A DNA stretch of 64,000 nt from CAZJBS01 sp964544475 (lineage in GTDB: Bacteria > CLD3 > SB21): NCBI GenBank assembly GCA_964544475.1, contig CAZJBS010000002.1, forward strand, positions 124,001-188,000, read 5' to 3'. The notes under the pieces were generated by a model. That model ran no database searches. It was not told where the DNA came from and saw nothing but the letters and a program-made list of their open reading frames with translations. The first letter of the stretch is position 1; the number at the start of each line of letters is the position of its first letter. Position numbers and translations under genes: made by a program. Positions 52,712 to 63,100 of the stretch are shown here, in pieces.

Positions 52712-53662
52712 ATGGCGCCTCTTCGTATTGTCTTCATGGGAACGGCCGGGTTTGCCGTTCCCAGTCTCGAAAAACTCTGCCGAAGCCGTCATGACGTGGT
52801 GGCCGTGGTGACGGCACCCGATTTGCCACGAGGCCGGGGTCAGAGGGTTTCTTTCACCCCTGTCAAAGAATTCGCGGTGGCCCACGGGTTGCCGGTGATC
52901 CATCCCGGTGTGGAAAAAGGCGCGTTACGTGAACCGGCTTTCGTCGATAATCTTCGATCCTTTCACGCCGATGCCTTTCTTGTGGTGGCTTTTCGTATCT
53001 TGCCGCCGGAGGTTTTTCAATTGCCGGCGAAGGGATGTGTGAACCTGCACGCCTCGTTGTTGCCCAAATACCGCGGGGCGGCGCCCATCAACTGGGCCAT
53101 TATCCGGGGTGAAAAGGTCACCGGCGTCACGACGTTTTTCATACAGAAACAGGTCGATACGGGGAACGTCATTCTACAGAAGAGCCTCCCGATCGGCGAC
53201 GATGAGAGCGCCGGAGAACTGCACGACCGGCTGTCCATACTTGGGGCCGAGACTCTGCTTGAAACGGCCGATCGCATGGCGGACGGTTCGGTTATAACGC
53301 ATGATCAGGAGGAGTCGCAGGCCACGACAGCCCCCAGGATTTTCAAAGAAACCTGTCTGATCGACTGGAATCAGCCGGCGGCCCAGGTCAGAAACTTCAT
53401 CCGGGGCCTCTCGCCGTACCCCGCCGCTTTGGCTGAGCTCAATGGCGAGTCATTCAAGATTTTGAAAGCCGCCATTTGTCCCGATACGCCTGGAAGGCTT
53501 GAACCCGGTCACATCGTGCAGGTGGCCGGGCGCTTGATGGTGGGTTGTTCCGAAGGTGGCGCTCTGGAGATATTGGAATGGCAGCCGCCATCCAAGAAGC
53601 GCATGACGGTTTCGGAATACCTTCGGGGCCACCATGTGCCATCCCCGTCAGCATTCACGTAG
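52712..53662 (+). CDS. fmt: Methionyl-tRNA formyltransferase
   Basis: A 316-residue enzyme that formylates Met-tRNA for initiation. The N-terminal formyltransferase domain contains the active-site set N111, H113 and D149, with NLHASLLPKYRGAAPINWAI and VDTGNVI; the C-terminal Fmt_C domain (about 210-310) binds the tRNA. Length is normal. ATG 52712 lacks a strong ribosome-binding site. The usual partner def (peptide deformylase) is not adjacent. A 173-base gap upstream holds nothing I can identify. Confidence 0.95.
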   Translation: MAPLRIVFMGTAGFAVPSLEKLCRSRHDVVAVVTAPDLPRGRGQRVSFTPVKEFAVAHGLPVIHPGVEKGALREPAFVDNLRSFHADAFLVVAFRILPPEVFQLPAKGCVNLHASLLPKYRGAAPINWAIIRGEKVTGVTTFFIQKQVDTGNVILQKSLPIGDDESAGELHDRLSILGAETLLETADRMADGSVITHDQEESQATTAPRIFKETCLIDWNQPAAQVRNFIRGLSPYPAALAELNGESFKILKAAICPDTPGRLEPGHIVQVAGRLMVGCSEGGALEILEWQPPSKKRMTVSEYLRGHHVPSPSAFT

Positions 53663-53985
53663 TCACTTGTAACTCAGCGAGTCAAGCTATGGAAGGGGAA
53701 TCGGCAAGGTGCGACTGGCCGCAAAGCTCTGCCGGAGTTATTGACATTAGACCAGAATAGAACTATCATTTCGGCCATTTTTCAGGTATTGATCGGAGTG
53801 TGGATAAGTTGTTGAAAGACGAGTTGAGCGGGGGTTGAAAAAAGTCAAATAAACTCAAAAAAATCCTTGCATTCCGAACATCGTTGCTATATATTAGCGT
53901 CCCCATTGAGAAATGGGCAATGAGTGAATGTGACCGGCCGAAGAGGCTGTGATCGAAAGAGGCATCAGGACGCAAGTCCGGCCAA

Positions 53986-53999
53986 TGTTTTTTGACAAT
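53986..53999 (+). promoter_or_regulatory. boxA-like antitermination element before 16S
   Basis: TGTTTTTTGACAAT resembles boxA (TGCTCTTTAACAAT), where NusB/NusE load onto rRNA transcripts. A near copy, AGTTCTTTGACAAT, precedes the 23S gene at 56060-56073. Confidence 0.6.
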
Positions 54000-54011
54000 A
54001 GAGAGTATACA
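54000..54011 (+). other. 5' arm of the 16S RNase III processing stem
   Basis: AGAGAGTATACA here is the exact reverse complement of TGTATACTCTCT at 55645-55656 beyond the 16S 3' end. The 12-bp pairing brackets the whole 16S gene and is the expected RNase III substrate. Confidence 0.75.
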
Positions 54012-54061
54012 CAGTTAATTCTTGAGAGATTCCGGATCACAACTTCGTTATTAAGAAATTG

Positions 54062-55580
<1,519 letters not shown>

Positions 55581-55644
55581 TGGAGACCCTCTCCGCCTCG
55601 CGGTGGAGAATGACTCCGATCCGTAATTCTCGATAGGACGCTGA

Positions 55645-55656
55645 TGTATACTCTCT
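55645..55656 (+). other. 3' arm of the 16S RNase III processing stem
   Basis: TGTATACTCTCT pairs perfectly with 54000-54011 ahead of the 16S gene. Confidence 0.75.
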
Positions 55657-55688
55657 TTTATTTTTTGTTCTTTCACAAGGTTTAGGAA

Positions 55689-55762
<74 letters not shown>

Positions 55763-55795
55763 CTGCTTTAAGGCGACTAAACGCGAATCATCTTT

Positions 55796-55871
55796 GGGGC
55801 TATAGCTCAACTGGGAGAGCGCCTGGTTTGCAACCAGGAGGTTGGCGGTTCGAGCCCGCCTAGCTCCACCA
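55796..55871 (+). tRNA. tRNA-Ala (TGC)
   Basis: A 76-nt cloverleaf including an encoded CCA. Acceptor GGGGCTA pairs with TAGCTCC, the anticodon is TGC within GGTTTGCAACC, and the T-arm is GGCGGTTCGAGCCCGCC. Sequence resembling its 3' half is repeated just downstream in broken form. Confidence 0.97.
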
Positions 55872-56155
55872 GTTAAGCGCTGGAGCGACGGTTGTTTTGA
55901 ACAACCAGGAGGTTATGAGCCGGAGCTCATTAGCTCCACCAGCCGGAGGCTCGTTAGCTCCACCAGACGGCTCGAATGTGTTCTCATCAATTTTTGCAAA
56001 TCGACCGGAATGTTCCGGTGGATGATAGTTTTGATTTCACTCCCAGCGAGTGGATCCAAAGTTCTTTGACAATTGGGTAATAGCGATCATAGAAAGAAGA
56101 ATACTACATTCTTCGACGAGCGCCTTATGGGCAATTGGAACTTTATTAGAGTAAA
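55872..56155 (+). repeat. 16S-23S spacer with partial tRNA-Ala repeats and boxA
   Basis: After tRNA-Ala the anticodon-arm segment CAACCAGGAGGTT recurs at 55902-55914, and TTAGCTCCACCAG, matching the acceptor 3' strand plus CCA, recurs at 55930-55942 and 55954-55966. No piece can fold as a full tRNA. The spacer then carries a boxA-like AGTTCTTTGACAAT at 56060-56073 before the 23S gene. Confidence 0.7.
56060..56073 (+). promoter_or_regulatory. boxA-like element before 23S
   Basis: AGTTCTTTGACAAT closely matches the element in front of 16S and the E. coli boxA. Confidence 0.6.
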
Positions 56156-56596
56156 GTTCAAGCTACTAAGGGCACACGGAGGATGCATTGGCACGAGAAG
56201 GCGAAGAAGGACGTGGCAAGCTGCGATAAGCTTCGGGAAGGCGCAAACAGCCGTTGATCCGGAGATTTCCGAATGGGGCAACCCGTACGCCGCAAGGCGT
56301 ATATCCCCCGCCGAATTCATAGGCGGAGAGAAGCCAACCCGGGGAACTGAAATATCTAAGTACCTGGTGGAAAATAAATCAAACGAGATTTCCTGAGTAG
56401 TGACGAGCGAAAGGGAAAGAGCCCAAACCGGCCGACTTGTCGGACCGGGGTTGTAGGACCCTTGTAGTGATCTGCGAGTAGGTAAGCGAAGTTGTCTGGA
56501 AAGCAACGCCACAGTAGGTGAAAGCCCTGTAGTCTAAACCGAAAGCAGCATGTGGGTATCCTGAGTAGTGCGGGACACGTGGAATCCTGTGCGAAG

Positions 56597-56627
<31 letters not shown>

Positions 56628-57887
56628 CTCTCGTGACCGATAGCGGACAGTACTGTGAAGGAAATGTGAAAAGAACCCCTACTAGGGGAGTGAAATAGAA
56701 CCTGAAACCGTGTGCCTACAAGCGGTCGGAGTACGCCTCTGGCGTATGACGGCGTGCCTTTTGCATAATGAGCCAGCGAGTTACTCGTACGTTGCGTTAG
56801 GTTAAGGAGTCACCAAGCTCCGCAGCCGTAGCGAAAGCAAGTCCTAACAGGGCGTCTGTAACGTGCGGTAGACGCGAAACCTCAGTGATCTAGCCATGGC
56901 CAGGTTGAAGTAGGGGTAAAACCCTATGGAGGACCGAACCGGTGTCAGTTGAAAGTGGCTCGGATGAGCTGTGGCTAGGGGTGAAAGGCTAATCAAACTG
57001 GGAGATAGCTCGTTCTCCTCGAAATATCTTTAGGGATAGTCTCGGATCAAAACGTCGCGGGGGTAGAGCACTGAAAGGGCTAGGGCTGTCACAACGGTAC
57101 CAAACCCTCTCAAACTCCGAATACCGTTGACGTGTTCTCCGGGAAGCAGGCATCGAGGGATAAGCTTCGGTGCCAAAAGGGAAAGAACCCAGATCATCGG
57201 CTAATGTCCCTGAGTACAGGCTAAGTGAGAAAGGATGTGGAACTGCAGTGACAACTAGGATGTTTGCTTAGAAGCAGCCATCATTTAAAGAGTGCGTAAT
57301 AGCTCACTAGTCAAGTGGTTCCGCGCCGATAATACACGGGACTAAGCCTGTCACAGAAGCCGTGGATTTCCGCCGCAAGGCGGAAGTGGTAGAGGAGCAT
57401 TCCATTAACCGTCGAAGGTTAACCGCGAGGTTGGCTGGAGGAAATGGAAGAGATTATGCTGGCATAAGTAGCGATAAGGAATGTGAAAAACATTCCCACC
57501 GAAAGCCCAAGGTTTCCTGAGTAAAGTTAATCTACTTGGGGTTAGCCGGAGCCTAAGGCGAGGCCAAGCGGCGTAGCTGATGGTAAGCAGGTTAATATTC
57601 CTGCGCTGGTGTGTCGTCGTTATCAGCCAAGAGGTGACGCAGAAGTGAAAGACGAGCCTGGACTGGTTTCCAGGTTTAAGCGTGTAGCGAGATCGTGCAG
57701 GCAAATCCGCACGGTCGTTGATGTGAAGCGCGAATAAGAAACGAGCCTTCGGGCAAGCCAATTCGTCCTAACCACGCTGCCAAGAAAACCCTCTACGCGA
57801 GACGACATGTCATCCGTACCGTAAACCGACACAGGTGGGCGAGGAGAATATCCAAAGGTGCTCGAGATAGCGCTTGTTAAGGAACTA

Positions 57888-57924
<37 letters not shown>

Positions 57925-57959
57925 CCGACTCCGTCGGGGCCGCAGTGAAATGGGATTAC

Positions 57960-57992
<33 letters not shown>

Positions 57993-58006
57993 GTCGTAAA
58001 GACGAC

Positions 58007-58041
<35 letters not shown>

Positions 58042-58086
58042 TAAGGAGAGAGGTCAGCGCAAGCGAAGCCTTGAACCGAAGCCCCA

Positions 58087-58121
<35 letters not shown>

Positions 58122-58758
58122 TAAACCAGCTCGCTAGCCTTAGTAAAACTAAACTATATGCGGGAAACTCCTCCACAGCCGCTCGATACTCGCCCCGACT
58201 TGTCGGGACAGTAAAAATTCGACGGACATGGGGACAATCCGCAGGGAAGATTCTCTGCCAGAAGCAGAGAAAACCCTCAGAGACTTAACGTTTAGGCGTT
58301 TCCTATGAAGATCAGTTCAGAATGGATTACAGGTTTTGTTGATGGCGAAGGCTGCTTCCATGTGGCGATCAACGTCCACAAGGACATGAACGTCGGATTT
58401 CAGGTTTTACCTGAATTCACCGTCGTCCAACATCAGCGCGATGTTCAAGTGTTGCATGCCCTGAAGGCATACTTTGAATGCGGCGTCGTGCGAAAAAACC
58501 ATGGAGATCGGATGGCCTTCAGAGTCCGAAGCCATGAGCATCTTGCCAACATCATTATCCCATTCTTTACCAAGCACCCGCTCAAAACCAAAAAACGCGT
58601 GGACTTTGAAAAATTCAAAGACATCGTCCGTTTGATGGCGCGTGGTGAACATCTTACCTCCGAAGGGATCGAACACATACGATCCATTTCTGAAAAGATG
58701 AATCGAGGAACCGCAAGATAAAGTCCAGCCGCCATGGAAACATGATGGAGAATAACTG
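58122..58758 (+). mobile_element. Group I self-splicing intron at 23S position 1931
   Basis: Removing 58122-58758 joins CCTAAGGT to AGCGAAATTCC and restores the universal 23S sequence. The 5' exon ends in T58121 and the intron in G58758, as group I chemistry requires. Core helices can be read. P1 is CTAAGGT (58115-58121) with GCCTTAG (58137-58143), including the U-G at the splice site. P3 is CTAAAC (58149) with GTTTAG (58290). P4 is TGCGGG (58159) with TCCGCA (58238). P6a is TCTCTGC with GCAGAGA (58252, 58264). P7 is GACT (58282) with AGTC. P8 is GCGTTTCC (58296) with GGAACCGC (58707). The S-like element AAGATAAAGTCC is at 58715-58726. P8 encloses a LAGLIDADG gene. Confidence 0.93.
58305..58721 (+). 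CDS. LAGLIDADG homing endonuclease encoded in the intron
   Basis: A 138-residue protein with one LAGLIDADG-type motif, ITGFVDGEGCF, near the start; E15 is the expected metal-binding acid. A single motif means it should act as a homodimer, like I-CreI. The later LKAYFECGVVRKNHGDRMAFRVRS and HPLKTKKRVDFEKFKDIV blocks fit the family's DNA-binding sheet and helices. Its target should be the intronless 23S site around position 1931. No obvious ribosome-binding site precedes ATG 58305. The frame lies in the P8 loop, and its last codons and stop overlap the P8 3' strand and the P7 3' strand (S element). Confidence 0.93.
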   Translation: MKISSEWITGFVDGEGCFHVAINVHKDMNVGFQVLPEFTVVQHQRDVQVLHALKAYFECGVVRKNHGDRMAFRVRSHEHLANIIIPFFTKHPLKTKKRVDFEKFKDIVRLMARGEHLTSEGIEHIRSISEKMNRGTAR

Positions 58759-58808
<50 letters not shown>

Positions 58809-59061
58809 GTGATCCTGCGTCTCAACAAGCGCCTCGGCGAAATTGTAGTGCCGGTGAAGATGCCGGCTTCCCGCAACGGGACGGAAAGACCCTATGAACC
58901 TTTACTATAACTTAGCATTGGGTTTTGACCTTACATGCGTAGAATAGGTGGGAGACTTCGAAGCCTGGACTCTGGTCTGGGCTGAGTCACAATGTGAAAT
59001 ACCACCCTTGTGATGTCGGAATTCTAACTCAAGCTTCTGAATCGAGGCTGAGGACAGTGCT

Positions 59062-59110
<49 letters not shown>

Positions 59111-59213
59111 TTCCAAAGGTTCCCTCAGCACGCTTGGTAACCGTGCGCAGAGTGCAAAGGCACAAGGGAGCTTGACTGTGAGGCATACACGCCGACCAGA
59201 GACGAAAGTCGGG

Positions 59214-59255
<42 letters not shown>

Positions 59256-59342
59256 AGGATAAAAGGTACTCTAGGGATAACAGGCTGATCGGGTCCAAGA
59301 GTTCACATCGACGACCCGGTTTGGCACCTCGATGTCGGTTCA

Positions 59343-59376
<34 letters not shown>

Positions 59377-59802
59377 TGGCTGTTCGCCAATTAAAGCGGT
59401 ACGTGAACTGGGTTCAGAACGTCGTGAGACAGTTCGGCCCCTATCTGTTGCGGGCGAAGGATACTTGAGGGGTCCTGTTCTTAGTACGAGAGGACCGGAA
59501 TGGACGAACCTCTAGTGTATCTGCTGTTTTACCAAAAGCATCGCAGAGTAGCTATGTTCGGATGGGATAAGTGCTGAAAGCATCTAAGTACGAAGCCCAC
59601 CCCAAGATTAGGTATCCCGTCGCAAGACCTTAAGACTCCATGGAGATGACATGGTTGATAGGCCACAGATGTAAGCGCAGTAATGCGTTCAGTCGAGTGG
59701 TACTAATAAGTCGTGCGGCTTGATTTTATTTTTATTTTGATAAAGCTCCATAGCTCGTGCTATGATCGCTCCACCCGATTGTCAAGATTGTTCATTGAAA
59801 GT

Positions 59803-59919
59803 TTCCGGTGACTATAGCGACAGGGTCACACCTCTTCCCATTCCGAACAGAGCAGTTAAGCCTGTCAGCGCTAATGATACTGGGTGGGTAGCTGCCCGGG
59901 AAAGTAGGACGTTGCCGGA
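59803..59919 (+). rRNA. rrf: 5S ribosomal RNA
   Basis: About 117 nt, running from TCCGGTGACTATAGCG to GGACGTTGCCGGA, whose ends pair. The conserved CCCATTCCGAACAGAG loop is present. It is 79 bases after the 23S end. Limits are approximate. Confidence 0.94.
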
Positions 59920-59929
59920 TTTATTTTTG

Positions 59930-59962
59930 AAACCCGTTTTGAGAAATCAAGACGGGTTTTTT
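59930..59962 (+). terminator. rrn operon intrinsic terminator
   Basis: AAACCCGTTTTGA (59930-59942) pairs with TCAAGACGGGTTT (59947-59959) across a GAAA loop, 13 pairs with one G-T, and a run of six Ts ends at 59962. It lies 10 bases after the 5S gene. Confidence 0.92.
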
Positions 59963-59988
59963 GTTTTAGTAAGGCCGGATGTGTTTTG

Positions 59989-60027
59989 ACACAGACCAAG
60001 GGTTTTGGAAACCCCGTTGGTCTGTGT
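59989..60027. promoter_or_regulatory. Inverted repeat between rrn terminator and hybrid regulator gene
   Basis: ACACAGACCAA (59989-59999) is the exact reverse complement of TTGGTCTGTGT (60017-60027), with GGG and CCC inside that can extend the stem. No T-run follows, so it looks less like a terminator than an operator or leader hairpin. The rest of 59963-60184 shows nothing I can name. Confidence 0.45.
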
Positions 60028-60184
60028 GTGCGAGGACGCGGATCCCATGGCGATATGTCCGGGTGAGCTTGTGTCTGCCAAGATGGAGACGTGGGAAAGA
60101 GTTGAATATGGACAGTTGGATGAGTACATTTGACCGCCTGACATCAGGATCGATCTTCCACGATTCAATGGTGAGGTCAAGAGG

Positions 60185-63100
60185 ATGTTACGACCCGCTC
60201 TCAGGATAGCGTGGCTGCTTGTTCTTCCGTCCTTGGCGATCGCTCAAGATCCATCCCCCGACAAGGGCCTTCCCTTAATAAAGCATTACGCTACCAAAGA
60301 TTATCGCGCGGGTCCCCAAAACTGGGCCGTGGTCACGGACCCGCGCGGTGTCCTCTACGCCGGCAACACACAGGGGGTCCTGGAATTCGACGGCGTATCA
60401 TGGAGACTCATACCCGTTTCCAACGGTTCTATCGTGCGATCGCTCGCCTGGGACAGTCTTGGCCTGATGTACGTGGGGGCCCAGGGAGAAATGGGGTTTC
60501 TCGCTCCAGATTCCATAGGAAATCTTCGGTATCGTTCACTTCTATCCCAAGTGAAAGAAGCGGACCGAACCTTCACCGATGTGTGGACTACCATTTCCAC
60601 TCCGGTGGGTGTTTTCTTCGGTTCTTACACGCACATGTTCCGGTGGGACGGCCGACGGATGCACGTCTGGAAATCCAGGACACGATTTCGACAAGCCAGC
60701 TGGGTTAATCAAAGACTGTATGTTCAGGAGGAGGGAACAGGTCTGCTTCGCCTGACGGGCGATTCACTCGTTCTTGTTCCCGATGGACATAAGCTTGCTA
60801 CATCAAAGGTGTATGCCATTCTGCAGATGGATTCTCTTGTGCTTATCGGCACCCGCGAGCGGGGTTTATTCGCGTTCAGCGGTCAAAGGATCGATCCTTT
60901 TCCCACGGAGGCAGACGATTTTTTGTCTCGAAACGAGTTGTACTGTGGAGCGTCAGCCGATCACGAGACCGTCGCCTTGGGGACGAAAAGGGGCGGCATT
61001 GTTTTGGTTAGACGAGACGGACGGATATCCTCGATCATGGATAAGGCATCCGGCCTGGCGAACGAGGTCGTGTGGGGGCTCTTCATAGATGGACGAGGGT
61101 GGCTGTGGACCGCACTGAACATGGGCATTTGCCGTGTCAATTTGCGCGGGCCACTGTCGGTTTTTGATGAACGCAAGGGTTTGACTAACAATACGGTTCA
61201 ATCCGTTATTCGGCATCAAGGGGTGCTATACATTGCGCAGGGCCATGAGGTGCTGTATCTAAGCGGCGATAGTACCGGCCGTGTTTTCAGTTCGTCCTTT
61301 CAGAACGTCAGCGGCATCAAAGACATCTGTTGGGATTTTCTGTCGATGCGGGACCAGCTTCTTGGTGCGTCCATAAAGGGCGTTCATGCCATATCCGGTC
61401 GTCGCTCGCGCATCATCCATTCCTATGCCAGTCGGGTTTTTCATCGATCACGGCAGGACACCGACCGGGTATATCTTGGGCTTTTCAAAGGACTGGCATC
61501 CTTGCGCTGGCAGGACGGCCGTTTTGTGGACGAGGGGACTGTGGAAGGCCTGGAGGACGAAGTCCTGGGGATTGCCGAGACGGCGGCAGGTGATCTCTGG
61601 TTAACCACCCGGCACCGCGGCGTCGTACGTTTGCGTTTCGCCGGCAGGCCATCGCAGCCGGCGATTGACCGTTTCGATACGTCGAACGGACTGCCGATGT
61701 CGTTTGCGCCGATGGTGTCTTCCGTTGGGGATCGTGTCGTCTTTGCAACGGATCTGGGTATCATGCGTTTCGACGAAGCGGCCAACCGCTTCGCGTACGA
61801 TTCCACGTTTGGTCCTTTCCTGGCTGACGGTTCCCGCTGGGTATTTGTCGTGCGCGAGGACCTATCGGGGCACGTCTGGATTGAGTCTGGCGACGACAAG
61901 GCCATAGAAACCGGCATTGCCGAACGCCAGGAGGACGGCCGGTACCTGTGGAATCCCCAGCCGTTCAAGGGGCTCTCGGACTTTGAGGTCTACTCCGTCT
62001 TCTTCGACGGAGACAGCGTCGCCTGGCTCGGGGGAAGCAGCGGCCGGCTTTTTCGATACGATCGACGGATCAGGGCAAACTACAGCATGGATTCGCCGGT
62101 GCTGATCCGCCGCGTAACCACGCGGAACGATTCCCTTCTTTTCGCCGGATACGCAGTGTCGGGCTCCTCCAATCGTCCTTCCACGCTGCCGTACCGAATG
62201 AACGGCCTGCGCTTCGAATACGCGGCCCCTTTTCTCGATCAAGAATGGAAGAACGTCTACCAGTACCGCCTGGACGGATTCGAGGATTCGTGGTCCGATT
62301 GGACGGAAGAGTCCAAGGCGGTGTATACAAATATTCCCGAAGGCAATTATACCTTCCGCGTAAGGTCACGCAACATCTATGGAGGGGTCAGCGCGGAAGA
62401 CGCATATGCTTTTGAAGTGCTGGCGCCGTGGTTCAGAACGTGGTGGGCTTATGCCTTGTATGTATTGCTGTTGGGCGGCCTGGTGTTCGGGGTGGTCAGG
62501 TTGCGGTTGACTCATCTGGAGAAAGAAAAGCGGCGGCTGGAGGGTATTGTAAGAGAACGCGTGCGAGAGATTGAGGAAAAGAACACCCAACTGGCGACGC
62601 AGGCGGAGAAGTTGCAGGAAATGGACCGCATCAAGTCGCGGTTCTTTGCCAATATCTCCCACGAATTCCGTACGCCCCTCACGTTGATCATGGCGCCGAT
62701 CGGCGATCTGCTGGCGAAGGCGAGGCCTGGCGAGCCAACCGAAGGGCTGAAGACAGCCATGCGAAATGCAAAGAAACTCCTCCGGCTGATCAACGAACTG
62801 CTGGACCTCGCCAAACTGGAAAGCGGCCGCATGGAGGTGAGGGCTTCCAGGCTGTCGCTGGCGCCCTTCCTTCGCGCCATCGTTCATTCATTTTCTTCTC
62901 TGGCGGAAACGCGCCAGATACACCTGCAGATGGAGGCGGAACGTGACGTCGACCTGTTTCTGGACCGGCAAAAGGCGGAAACCATCTTCTTCAACCTCAT
63001 CGCCAATGCGTTCAAGTTCACGCCGGATCAGGGGTACATCACCGTAAGGGTAAACAGCCTTCCGCCGGAGGGAACGCAGTTTCCAGAAGGCGCCGTGGAA

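Larger units (their letters stand above)
53663..54061 (+). promoter_or_regulatory. rrn promoter and leader region (P1, P2, boxA)
   Basis: Two sigma70-type promoters lie in tandem. P1 is TTGACA (53741-53746), 17 bases, TATCAT (53764-53769). P2 is TTGCAT (53867-53872), 17 bases, TATATT (53890-53895), preceded by an A/T-rich stretch that could act as an UP element. The leader then has a boxA-like TGTTTTTTGACAAT (53986-53999), directly followed by the 5' arm of the 16S processing stem. From 53663 to 53740 I see nothing. Confidence 0.75.
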
